Positions 36,358-45,576 of a stretch of DNA of 64,000 nt are shown here, piece by piece (the first letter of the stretch is position 1; every line of letters starts with the position of its first letter). Both the position numbers and the translations under genes were made by a program. This DNA is from Polyangia bacterium. GTDB lineage: Bacteria > Myxococcota_A > Polyangia > Nannocystales > Nannocystaceae. The stretch spans positions 62,001-126,000 of the forward strand of contig JAUHWG010000025.1 of NCBI GenBank assembly GCA_030424595.1, in the 5' to 3' direction. The notes beneath the pieces are model-generated. The model saw only the letters and a list, made by a program, of their open reading frames with translations, did not search any database and was not told the DNA's origin.

Positions 36358-37563
36358 ATGAGCAGCTCCCACGATGTCGTGATCATCGGCGCCGGGCCCG
36401 GGGGCTCGACCGCCGCCAATCTCCTCGCCGCGGCGGGACATGACGTCGTCGTCGTCGAGCGGGCGGTGTTTCCCCGCTTTCATGTGGGCGAGTCGCTGCT
36501 CCCGGCGGATCTCCCGCTCCTGGAGCGGCTCGGGGTCGAGCTCGACGGGCGCAGCTTCCAGTTCAAGGGCGGCGCCGAGTTCATCGACGAGCGCAGCGGG
36601 GATTGTGTCACCTACCTCTTTCGGGACGCCCTCGACGGGACGCCCGACCACGCCTGGCAGGTCGAGCGTGCCGTCTTTGACAAGCTCCTCGCGGACGCCG
36701 CGACCTCCCGCGGCGCTGTGATCCGCTACGGCGAGGCGGTCCGCACGGTGAGCTTCGACGACGATGCGGTGAGGGTCGAGAGCGACGCCGGCAGCCTCCG
36801 CGCTCGCTACCTCATCGACGCCAGCGGCCAAGACGCGCTCCTCGCCCGCGAGCTCGGGGCGGTCGAGCCCATCCGCGATCTCGGCCGGGCCGCGGTGTTC
36901 GCCCACTACGAGGGGCTAAGCCCCGAGGTCCAGGCGGAGCTCGGGGCGCAGGGCAACGTCAAGGTGTTCATGATCGAGGACGGCTGGATCTGGGCGATCC
37001 CGCTGGTCGGCGGTCGCCTCAGCGTCGGCGTGATCAAGTGGCGCGGCAAGATCGACGAGGCGCTCCACGAGCGCGCGGTCGCGGCGTCGCCGATCCTGCG
37101 CCGCTTGACCCGCGGGACGACGCGTCGGCCCCTGCGGATCCTCGGCAACTTCTCGTTTCGCAACCGTCGCGCCGTCGGCCCCCGCTACATCTGCATCGGC
37201 GACGCCGCCTGCTTCCTCGATCCGGTCTTCTCGTCGGGCATCTCCCTGGCCATGCTGGGGGCCGAGAGCGTGACCGATCTCCTGAGCTGCGGCCTAGAGC
37301 GCGGTGACGAGGCGGACCCGGAGCTGATGCAGCCGCACATCGAGCGCATGGAGAGCGCCTACGGCAGCTTTGAGCAGCTGATCCGGCGCTTTTATCACTC
37401 GAAGATGATCCACAACCTCTTCTTCGCTAGCGAGCAGGATCCGGAGCTTCGGCGGGGGCTCATCTCTGTGTTGGCCGGGGACGTGTGGCGCGACGACAAC
37501 CGCTTCCAGGCGCTCCTCACCGCCTCGAAGCGGCGCGGCCGACCGCGGGTCGCCAGCTGCTAG
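36358..37563 (+). CDS. Flavin-dependent halogenase-like oxidoreductase
   Basis: A 401-aa FAD protein. GAGPGG at residues 11-16 is the dinucleotide-binding loop; Lys70 sits in FKGG, where halogenases have the lysine that carries the haloamine; and DGWIWAIP (208-215) includes W-x-W-x-I-P, the flavin-dependent halogenase signature. FSSGISLAML near 290 is also in the family. Standalone relatives without halogenase activity (for example geranylgeranyl-reductase-type) also exist, but they lack WxWxIP. It lies 207 bp after the ketoreductase on the same strand. Xanthomonadin-type aryl polyenes are brominated, so the neighbourhood fits a halogenating role. Whether it is in the same operon is unknown. 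Confidence 0.8.
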   Translation: MSSSHDVVIIGAGPGGSTAANLLAAAGHDVVVVERAVFPRFHVGESLLPADLPLLERLGVELDGRSFQFKGGAEFIDERSGDCVTYLFRDALDGTPDHAWQVERAVFDKLLADAATSRGAVIRYGEAVRTVSFDDDAVRVESDAGSLRARYLIDASGQDALLARELGAVEPIRDLGRAAVFAHYEGLSPEVQAELGAQGNVKVFMIEDGWIWAIPLVGGRLSVGVIKWRGKIDEALHERAVAASPILRRLTRGTTRRPLRILGNFSFRNRRAVGPRYICIGDAACFLDPVFSSGISLAMLGAESVTDLLSCGLERGDEADPELMQPHIERMESAYGSFEQLIRRFYHSKMIHNLFFASEQDPELRRGLISVLAGDVWRDDNRFQALLTASKRRGRPRVASC

Positions 37564-37959
37564 GGACTCGCCGAGCGTCGGGCTCAGGTCTCACGCCAAA
37601 CTCCAGGTAGACCCTCCGGTCGGAGGGCAGATCCCTGAGCGCGGCCGGGAGTTCGCCCTTCGGCGGGGAGCAGGCGAGAGCTTTGGGGCGAGCCGGGCAG
37701 CGGCGCTCGGCGGCTCGCCGAGGCTCCCGAGGCCGATGCCGATGCCGACTTCTGCGGGGGGCCTTGAGGGGGGTCTCACCGGATTGGGGCCTGCGGCCCT
37801 CGAGTTGGGCTACGCCGGTCCCCCGGTAGGTCGCCATCGCCGGGTCTTCGCCGGGTCTTCGCCGGGTCTTCGCCGGATAGATCGCCCGAGAAGTTGAAAA
37901 ATGCCGGCAAAAGCGCTTTCCTCCGGTCAGCCCTCGGCTTGCGAAGGATCCTACTGACC
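37564..37959. other. Intergenic stretch with 11-bp tandem repeat
   Basis: A 396-bp gap before a lipoprotein gene. Its right part holds CGCCGGGTCTT repeated three times plus a six-base remainder (37838-37876), a perfect 11-bp periodicity close to one helical turn. Apart from this I see no gene or clear hairpin here. The lipoprotein promoter is expected in the last 80 bp, where AT-richer DNA (GAAGTTGAAAAATG) appears. Confidence 0.6.
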
Positions 37960-39174
<1,215 letters not shown>

Positions 39175-39176
39175 CA

Positions 39177-39215
39177 GCGGCAAGAGTCCCGCGCGCTCTC
39201 CAGCCCTCATCGCCC
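39177..39215. repeat. Dispersed 39-bp repeat, copy 1
   Basis: The 39 bases just after the lipoprotein stop are 37/39 identical to those at 53510-53548, which also lie just after a lipoprotein stop. The two copies are in the same orientation with respect to the upstream gene. The nature of the element is unknown. Confidence 0.8.
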
Positions 39216-39357
39216 CTCTCGGCCCCGCCGAGAGCTGCACTACAGCCCGCGGCAAGGCCTGCGCCCTGCCCGGATCTTCAAGGTGTTGTAATTTCGAGCA
39301 TAGGCGAGGTACACAGCGGCCCCGCAACTCTATGTCTCCTCCGGAGATGCAAACGTC

Positions 39358-40527
39358 ATGATCACCAAGAACCTATCCTCTACTCTCCTCGCGTCTGTTG
39401 CGCTCCTCCTCGCCGCTTGTCCGCCTGCCCCCGCCGGTGACACTGACACCGTCGGGACGGAGTCCGACAGCGACACGACGACGACGGGCGGTCCCAGCAC
39501 GACGACGCTGCCGCCGACGTCGACGACCAACACGACCAACACGACCAACACGACGTCGACGACCACCGACGCGACCGAGTCGGACACGGCGGACACGACG
39601 ACGACCACCACCGCGACGACCGGCGACCCCGATCCGGTCTGCGGCGACGGCAACGTCGACGACGGCGAAGAGTGCGACGACGGCAACTCCGAGGACGGCG
39701 ACGGCTGCACCGCGGAGTGCAAGAACAACGTCTGCGGCGACGGCATCGTCTACGAGGGCACCGAGGTCTGTGACGACGGCGTCAACGACAACTCCTACGG
39801 CGGCTGCAACGAGGACTGCTCGGCCAAGGGCCCCGGCTGCGGCGATGGCGTCCTCCAGGCCGAGGAGGGCGAGGTCTGCGACACCGAGGAGGAGTTCGTC
39901 GGCTGCCTGAGCAACTGCCAGCAGGCCCAGAGCTGCCTCGAGATCAAGACCGACGACGACGCGGCGCTCTCCGGCGTCTACAAGATCTCGCCCGAGGGCT
40001 ACGAAGAGATCCTCGACGCCTACTGCGACATGGACACCGACGGCGGCGGCTACACCTTCCTCAAGGTGTCGCAGAACAAGGCCGCGACGGCTGGCGAGGC
40101 CGAGGGCGTCTGTGAAGGCTACGGCATGGGGCTCTTCATCCCGCGCACGGCCGATCACCTCTTCTCCGCGTGGAGCATCGCGACCGTCGACAATGTGCTC
40201 CCGCTCGGCAACGGCGGGACCTCGGCCTCGGACGGCTATCTCGCGATCATGGGCATCTACCCCGCCGTCACTGGGGAGAGCTGCGTCAGCGCCCCCTTCA
40301 ACAGCAACGACTGCGCGGAGTGGCTCGCCGGTGACGGTGGTGCCTTCTACGTCTCGGCCGAAGGTATCGAGGGGGAGCCCAGCACGATCAACTGCGAGGG
40401 CTGCTCGATGGAGTACGCCTTTGACATGGAGGGCGCGCTCATCGGCTACGCCGCCTCCAAGGGCGTCGGCAACACGGGCTTTAAGTCGGCCGAGTACTTC
40501 TGTGACGTCGGCGACAAGGTCCCCTAA
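39358..40527 (+). CDS. Cys-rich lipoprotein, tandem paralogue of the preceding gene
   Basis: A 389-aa lipoprotein (lipobox LLAAC, Cys21) with a Thr-rich linker (25-95, TTNTTNTTNTT and TTTTTATT runs), two or three DUF4215 repeats (CGDGNVDDGEECDDGNS, CGDGIVYEGTEVCDDGVN) and the same fibrinogen-like domain as its neighbour (ISPEGYEEILDAYCDMDTDGGGYTFLKV, and near the end INCEGCSMEYAFD). It lacks one DUF4215 repeat and has a different linker, so the duplication is old. A strong hairpin follows. The pair may vary surface display, but this is inference. Confidence 0.87.
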   Translation: MITKNLSSTLLASVALLLAACPPAPAGDTDTVGTESDSDTTTTGGPSTTTLPPTSTTNTTNTTNTTSTTTDATESDTADTTTTTTATTGDPDPVCGDGNVDDGEECDDGNSEDGDGCTAECKNNVCGDGIVYEGTEVCDDGVNDNSYGGCNEDCSAKGPGCGDGVLQAEEGEVCDTEEEFVGCLSNCQQAQSCLEIKTDDDAALSGVYKISPEGYEEILDAYCDMDTDGGGYTFLKVSQNKAATAGEAEGVCEGYGMGLFIPRTADHLFSAWSIATVDNVLPLGNGGTSASDGYLAIMGIYPAVTGESCVSAPFNSNDCAEWLAGDGGAFYVSAEGIEGEPSTINCEGCSMEYAFDMEGALIGYAASKGVGNTGFKSAEYFCDVGDKVP

Positions 40528-40550
40528 CCCGCATCGCGGACGGTGAGCGT

Positions 40551-40588
40551 CGACACCCTGGGGTCCGAGACCTCAGGGTGTCGTCTTT
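40551..40588 (+). terminator. Rho-independent terminator
   Basis: CGACACCCTG (40551-40560) pairs with CAGGGTGTCG (40574-40583) with a 13-nt loop that can pair further, followed by TCTTT. It begins 23 bp after the stop of the paralogous lipoprotein. Confidence 0.75.
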
Positions 40589-40600
40589 GGTTGTGGGTGC

Positions 40601-41452
40601 GTGCGCGTCCACCTCGCATTAGCGGGCGCTCTCGCGATAGGTTGGGCTGTGCTCGGGCGACTCGCCGTCGGAATCCTGCTCAGCGCTCTCATCGCTGGGT
40701 ATGCGCGTAGGCGCGGCTCCCTCTCGGGGTCCGGAGCGGTGGCGTCGGTCGTCGTCGGCGCGACGATCTACAGCGGCGGTGGTCTGCGCTGGTTCTCGGC
40801 GCTCTTCGTCTTCTTCGTCACCTCGACGCTCCTCGGTCGGGTCGGCCGGGGGAGGAAAGAGGCGCTGCGCCGCGAGTACTCGAAGGGGGACACCCGCGAC
40901 GCCTGGCAGGTGCTCGCCAACGGCGGCGTGGCGTCGCTCTGCGGGCTTGCTGTGGCCCTCTTGGGCGCTGGAGGGAGCGCCGAGGCTTGCCTCGCGGGGG
41001 GCTTTGTCGGGGCGTTGGCGACCGCGACCGGGGATACCTGGGCGACGGAGATAGGTCCGCTCTCACGTCGATCGCCGCGCTCCCTGGTCGGCCTGCGCCG
41101 CGTCCCGGCGGGCACCTCGGGCGCCGTCTCAGGGCTGGGGCTCGTGGCGACGGCGGCGGGGGGCGGGCTTGTCGGCCTCGTCTTCGGCCTCTGGGAGCCG
41201 AGCCGGCTCTTGGTCTGGGTCGCGATCGGGGGCCTCTCGGGGGCCGCTGGGGCCCTCGTCGACAGCCTCCTCGGCGCGCGGCTACAGGCCCGCTTCTTCT
41301 GCGATCGCTGCGCGCGGAGGTGCGAAGGGGCTGTCCATCATTGCGGCGCGACGGCCCGACATTGCGGCGGTCTGCGTTGGTTCGGCAATGACACCGTCAA
41401 CCTCATCGCGACGATCTCCGGGGCCCTGGTCGGGGCGTTCCTTGGGCGCTGA
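40601..41452 (+). CDS. DUF92 family integral membrane protein
   Basis: A 283-aa protein with about seven hydrophobic helices and the DUF92 hallmarks: LLSALIAGYARRRGSLSGSGAVAS at the start, ANGGVASLCG, ATGDTWATEIG (charged motif between helices) and RWFGNDTVNLIATISGALVG at the end. Plant and cyanobacterial members (VTE6) phosphorylate phytyl phosphate; the bacterial function is mostly unknown and may concern polyprenyl phosphate. A GTG at 40601 is used. It begins 12 bp after the terminator hairpin, so its promoter must overlap that region, or the hairpin is an attenuator. Confidence 0.85.
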   Translation: MRVHLALAGALAIGWAVLGRLAVGILLSALIAGYARRRGSLSGSGAVASVVVGATIYSGGGLRWFSALFVFFVTSTLLGRVGRGRKEALRREYSKGDTRDAWQVLANGGVASLCGLAVALLGAGGSAEACLAGGFVGALATATGDTWATEIGPLSRRSPRSLVGLRRVPAGTSGAVSGLGLVATAAGGGLVGLVFGLWEPSRLLVWVAIGGLSGAAGALVDSLLGARLQARFFCDRCARRCEGAVHHCGATARHCGGLRWFGNDTVNLIATISGALVGAFLGR

Positions 41453-41664
41453 GGAGCGCGGCTCGAGCCTCGCTTGGCGGGCCGAGCCCGCGGCACGGAC
41501 GGTGCTGGCGGGTCGCGGGCGAAGTTCCTCTGGACTCTCGCGCGGCTGTCGTCAGTCCCCCTCGGCTACGATGAGATGCAGCCGCGCCGGGACGTACCGA
41601 GCGCCCTGGCGGAGCCCAGGCTCCGGACCTGCGGCCTGATGGTCGCGGCTCGCCGCCCCTAGAG

Positions 41665-42939
41665 CTAGAGGCCGGGCGCCGGGAAGTCGCCGAGGAACTC
41701 CCGGATCTTGGCGCCGAGCGCCTCGGCGAGGGCGCTCGGGATCCGCTTCTTGCCGGCCTTGATCGAGCCCTGGATCGCGTCGTCCATAAACTCGGCGACG
41801 CCGGGCATGTCCTTCTCCAGGAGGCCCCGCGAGGTCAGGGAGGCGAGGCCGACGCGGAGGCCGGAGGGGTCGAAGGGGCTGCGCGTGTCAAAGGGGACGC
41901 TGTTGGCGTTGAGCTCGATGCCGCAGCGGTTGAGGTCGCGGGCGACCTTGCGGGCGCCGACCCCCTGGGGGGTCAGATCGACCAGGAGCAGGTGGTTGTC
42001 GGTGCCGCCGGTGACGAGGCTGTAGCCCCGGCCCATGAGCGCCTCGCCGAGGGCGCGGGCGTTGGCGACGATCTGGGCCGCGTAGACCTTGAAGGAGGGC
42101 TGTAGCGCCTCGCGGAAGGCGACCGCCTTGGCCGCGGTGGAGTGGTTGTGGGGGCCGCCCTGGAGGCCCGGGAAGACCGCCTTGTCGATCGCCGCGGCGT
42201 GGGCCTCTTTGCAGAGGATGAGGCCGCCCCGGGGCCCGCGCAGGGTCTTGTGGGTGGTGGTCGTCACCGCGTCGGCGTGGGGGACGGGGCTCGGGTGGAC
42301 GCCGCCGGCGACGAGCCCGGCGATGTGGGCGATGTCGGCGGCGAGGTAGGCCCCGACCTCCGCCGCGATCTCGGCGAAGGCGGCGAAGTCCAGGAGCCGC
42401 GGGTAGGCCGAGTGACCGCACCAGATGAGCTTCGGCTTGTGCTCGCGGGCGAGGTCGCGGAGCTGGTCCATGTCGATCCGGTGATCGCTCTGGCGGACCC
42501 CGTACTGCACTGCGTTGTAGTAGATGCCGGTGGCGCTGACCTTCCAGCCGTGGGTCAGGTGACCGCCGGCGGGGAGGGAGAGGCCCATGATCGTGTCGCC
42601 CGGATCGCAGAGCCCGAGGAGGACGGCGAGGTTCGCCGGCGAGCCGCTGTAGGGCTGGACGTTGGCGTGCTCGGCCCCGAAGAGCTCCTTGGCCCGGTCG
42701 ATCGCAAGGGTCTCGATCGGATCGACGCACTCCATGCCCTCGTAGTAGCGGCGCCCGGGGTAGCCCTCGGCGTACTTGTTGGTGAGGCTGGTGCCCGTCG
42801 CCTGGAGGACCGCCTTCGAGGCGTAGTTCTCGCTCGCGATCAGCCGCAGGCTGTCGCGCTGGCGACGATCTTCGGCTTCGATGAGGCCGAAGATCTCGGG
42901 GTCGACTTCGCGCAGATCGGGCTCACCGGGGGCGTTCAT
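41665..42939 (-). CDS. glyA: Serine hydroxymethyltransferase
   Basis: A 424-aa PLP enzyme. SENYASKAVLQATGTSLTNKYAEG and YPGRRYYEGMECVD match the N-terminal arm; HSAYPRLLDF and DIAHIAGLVAGGVHPSP form the substrate pocket; and TTTTHKTLRGPRGG carries the PLP lysine. It converts serine and tetrahydrofolate to glycine and methylene-THF. It is divergent from trpE with a 153-bp gap; SHMT can supply serine/glycine balance, and serine is the second substrate of TrpB, so shared control is possible. Start at 42939 (MNAPGEPDL); an ATG at 42975 adds a poor extension. Confidence 0.97.
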   Translation of the reverse strand: MNAPGEPDLREVDPEIFGLIEAEDRRQRDSLRLIASENYASKAVLQATGTSLTNKYAEGYPGRRYYEGMECVDPIETLAIDRAKELFGAEHANVQPYSGSPANLAVLLGLCDPGDTIMGLSLPAGGHLTHGWKVSATGIYYNAVQYGVRQSDHRIDMDQLRDLAREHKPKLIWCGHSAYPRLLDFAAFAEIAAEVGAYLAADIAHIAGLVAGGVHPSPVPHADAVTTTTHKTLRGPRGGLILCKEAHAAAIDKAVFPGLQGGPHNHSTAAKAVAFREALQPSFKVYAAQIVANARALGEALMGRGYSLVTGGTDNHLLLVDLTPQGVGARKVARDLNRCGIELNANSVPFDTRSPFDPSGLRVGLASLTSRGLLEKDMPGVAEFMDDAIQGSIKAGKKRIPSALAEALGAKIREFLGDFPAPGL

Positions 42940-43092
42940 GGCAGGGAGCTTTGCGCCGCCCAGGCTGCGAGTCAACGCGATATGCCGCGGCTGCGTGCGG
43001 GCCCGCTGTGTGCTCGCTCGCGACCCTCCGCAGGGCGGCCCTGGGGCCCTCTAGGCGACGAGCGCCCCGCACTTTGGAGGTATCCTCGGGGG

Positions 43093-44682
43093 GTGGACGG
43101 GACTGGACTCTGGGCCGCGGCTGCGGGCGCGCGGATAGTACCGGTGGGGCGCGAGCTCCTCTGTGATGGTGACACGCCCGTCGGGGTCTACGCCCGCCTG
43201 CGGGCCTGGGCGAAGGCCGAGGGGGAGCGACGGGGAGACCCGCTCGCGGCGGTGACCTTCCTCCTGGAGAGCGTCGGCGGAGGCGAGCACTGGGCCCGCT
43301 ACAGCGTCGTCGGGGTCGGCTGCCGCGCCCACCTCCGCGGCGACTTCGACGGCGACGACCTGCGGGTGACGCTCACGCCGGGGCCGGGCTTCACCCTCCC
43401 GGAGGGGATCGACGGCGACGCCGGGATGGCCGCGATCGAGGCCCTGCTAGGGGTCTACAAGGGATCGGCGGCGCCGGAGCTGCCTCGCTTCTGGGGCGGC
43501 CTCGTCGGGGTCTGGGGCCATGACATCGTCCGCTGCTTTGAGCCCATCGGCGCGCCCCCCCACGCCGGAGATCTGCCGCCGATCGACCTGCTCGCGACCG
43601 ACCTCGTCGTCGTCTTCGACAACTTCAGCCAGCGGGTCCAGGTGATCGCGACGGCCTGCGCCGAGACCGACGGCGGCGCTGAGGAGGCGAGGCGCAGCGC
43701 CCTGGCCCGGGTCGACGCGGTCGTCGCTGTGCTCCGTCGGCGGTCGCCGCTCAAGGCTCAGACGCTCGCCTGGGATCCGCCGGTGGAGGGCAAGGTCGCG
43801 CCCCCCTTCAGCCGCGAGGGGTTCCTCGAAGGGGCTGCGCGGGCCAAGGAGCACATCAGCGCCGGCGACATCTTCCAGGTCGTCCTCTCGCAGCGCTTCG
43901 CCGAGGCCCGCGACGGGCTCGACCCCCTCAGCGTCTACCGGATCCTCCGGGTCACCAACCCCGCGCCGTACATGGTGCTCCTGGACCTGCCCTCCGCGGC
44001 CCTCGCCGGCGCTTCGCCGGAGGTGCTCGTGCGGATCGACGGCGCGCCTGGGGAGCAGACGGTGACCCTGCGGCCGATCGCCGGGACCCGGCGGCGGGGG
44101 GTCGACGCCGCCGAGGACCAGGCCCTGGAGCGTGAGCTCCTCGCCGACCCGAAGGAGCGGGCGGAGCACCTCATGCTCGTCGACCTCGGCCGCAACGACG
44201 TCGGCCGGGTGAGCAAGCCCGGGACGGTCCGGGTGCCGCAGGCCTTCGTCATCGAGCGATATTCGCGGGTGATGCACATCGTCAGCCAGGTCGTCGGTGA
44301 CCTCCGCCCCGAGCTCAAGGCGCTGGATGTCCTCAGGGCCACGTTCCCGGCGGGGACCCTGAGCGGCGCGCCGAAGGTCCGGGCGATCGAGATCATCGAC
44401 GCGCTGGAGCCTGCCTCGAGGGGCTGGTACGGCGGCGCGGTCGGCTACCTCGGCTACGACGGCGCCGCTGACTTCGCGATCTGCATCCGCTCGGTCGTCT
44501 TCACCGACGATGAGGTCCGGGTGCAGGCGGGGGCGGGGATCGTCTACGACTCGGATCCGGCCGCCGAGGACGCGGAGTGCCACGCCAAGGCGAGCGCGGT
44601 CCTGCGGGCGGTGGCGATGGCCCGGGCGATCGGCTCGAGCCCGGCGAACCCGGCGAACCCGGCCGACGACGAGGAGGCGTGA
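43093..44682 (+). CDS. trpE: Anthranilate synthase component I
   Basis: A 529-aa chorismate-binding enzyme with the usual N-terminal allosteric domain and C-terminal catalytic domain. Marks are LSQRFAE, ASPEVLVRIDG, RPIAGTRRRG, DLGRNDVGRVSKPGTV, AGTLSGAPKVRAIEIID and QAGAGIVYDSDP. The GTG at 43093 is the start that gives a normal length; the frame continues far upstream only as an antisense shadow of glyA. It makes anthranilate with TrpG, which begins 2 bp after its stop. I see no Trp-rich leader peptide in the 153-bp gap. Confidence 0.96.
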   Translation: MDGTGLWAAAAGARIVPVGRELLCDGDTPVGVYARLRAWAKAEGERRGDPLAAVTFLLESVGGGEHWARYSVVGVGCRAHLRGDFDGDDLRVTLTPGPGFTLPEGIDGDAGMAAIEALLGVYKGSAAPELPRFWGGLVGVWGHDIVRCFEPIGAPPHAGDLPPIDLLATDLVVVFDNFSQRVQVIATACAETDGGAEEARRSALARVDAVVAVLRRRSPLKAQTLAWDPPVEGKVAPPFSREGFLEGAARAKEHISAGDIFQVVLSQRFAEARDGLDPLSVYRILRVTNPAPYMVLLDLPSAALAGASPEVLVRIDGAPGEQTVTLRPIAGTRRRGVDAAEDQALERELLADPKERAEHLMLVDLGRNDVGRVSKPGTVRVPQAFVIERYSRVMHIVSQVVGDLRPELKALDVLRATFPAGTLSGAPKVRAIEIIDALEPASRGWYGGAVGYLGYDGAADFAICIRSVVFTDDEVRVQAGAGIVYDSDPAAEDAECHAKASAVLRAVAMARAIGSSPANPANPADDEEA

Positions 44683-44684
44683 GC

Positions 44685-45401
44685 ATGGACGATCCGCACG
44701 ATCTTGATCAGGCGTACCCGCAGCTCCTGGCGGCGAGCGGCGAGCGGCTCCTCCCGAGCCGAGGCTCGCTCCGTCGCCCTGGCGTCCGCGTCGTCGTCAT
44801 CGACAACTACGACTCCTTCACCTTCAACCTCGTCCAGTACCTCCTGGAGCTCGGGGCGACCGTCGACGTCTACCGCAACGACACGGTCGAGGCGGAGGCC
44901 GTCTTCGCCGACCGGCCGAGCCACGTCCTGCTCTCACCGGGCCCTGGGAGGCCGTCGGAGAGCGGCGTCTGCCAGGCGATCTGCCGCGGGATCGTCAACA
45001 CCTCGATCCCGCTGCTCGGGGTCTGCCTCGGGCATCAGACCCTCGCCGAGGTCCACGGCGCGCGGGTCGAGCGGGCGGGGCGGATCATGCACGGCAAGGT
45101 CTCGCCGGTGCGCCACGACGGCTCGGGGGTCTTCGCCGCCTTGCCCTCGCCGTTTATCGCCACGCGCTACCACTCGCTGGTGGTCGCCGAGGAGACCCTG
45201 CCGGACTTTCTCCTGCCGATCGCGCGGACCGAGGACGGCGAGCTGATGGGCCTGCGTCACCGCGATCTTCCGATCTTCGGCGTCCAGTTCCACCCGGAGT
45301 CGATCATGACGGAGCACGGCCACGCCCTGCTGCGGAACTTCCTCGATCGGGGCGCTGAGCCGACCGCCGAGCAGGCGACGAGCGAAGGGCAGGGGACATG
45401 A
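44685..45401 (+). CDS. trpG: Anthranilate synthase component II (glutamine amidotransferase)
   Basis: A 238-aa class I amidotransferase: VIDNYDSFTFNLVQYL at the N-terminal strand, SPGPGRPSES, nucleophile Cys in LLGVCLGHQTLAEVHG, and HPESIMTEHG with catalytic His and Glu. The start at 44685, 2 bp after the trpE stop, adds about 35 residues before the domain, longer than usual (about 190-200 aa), so an internal start is possible. Its last codons, ATSEGQGT, are repeated in the two mini-ORFs that follow. It supplies ammonia to TrpE. Confidence 0.95.
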   Translation: MDDPHDLDQAYPQLLAASGERLLPSRGSLRRPGVRVVVIDNYDSFTFNLVQYLLELGATVDVYRNDTVEAEAVFADRPSHVLLSPGPGRPSESGVCQAICRGIVNTSIPLLGVCLGHQTLAEVHGARVERAGRIMHGKVSPVRHDGSGVFAALPSPFIATRYHSLVVAEETLPDFLLPIARTEDGELMGLRHRDLPIFGVQFHPESIMTEHGHALLRNFLDRGAEPTAEQATSEGQGT

Positions 45402-45490
45402 GCGGAGAGACGACAGACGCCGCCAGCCGCCCGGGCGTCGGCCGGTCGCAGGGAGCCGAGCGGGCGACGAGCGAAGGGCAGGGGACATGA
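45398..45490 (+). CDS. Mini-ORF 1 between trpG and trpD (30 aa)
   Basis: ATG overlaps the trpG stop as ATGA, and the TGA overlaps the next mini-ORF start as ATGA. The product starts like TrpD (MSGET) and ends exactly like TrpG (ATSEGQGT). It has a perfect copy of the ribosome site. Compared with mini-ORF 2 it has substitutions plus one in-frame 3-nt difference, yet the frame and both overlaps are kept, which hints that it is translated. Function, if any, may be in translational relay, not in the peptide. Confidence 0.6.
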   Translation: MSGETTDAASRPGVGRSQGAERATSEGQGT

Positions 45491-45576
45491 GCGGAGAGAC
45501 GAACGCAGCGATCCGAGCGGGCGTCGCCCGGCCGCAGGGAGCCGAGCGGGCGACGAGCGAAGGGCAGGGGACATGA
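45487..45576 (+). CDS. Mini-ORF 2 between trpG and trpD (29 aa)
   Basis: ATG overlaps mini-ORF 1 as ATGA and its own TGA overlaps the trpD ATG as ATGA. The first 14 residues (MSGETNAAIRAGVA) are those of TrpD with one change (A for S at residue 11), and the last 13 are the TrpG-derived tail also seen in mini-ORF 1. It is probably a recent duplication of the junction, kept in frame. Confidence 0.6.
   Translation: MSGETNAAIRAGVARPQGAERATSEGQGT

Noticed and set aside
42142..44682. TrpE with an 846-aa extended frame.
   Set aside because: The first 317 codons are antisense to glyA. TrpE with a GTG at 43093 has normal length.
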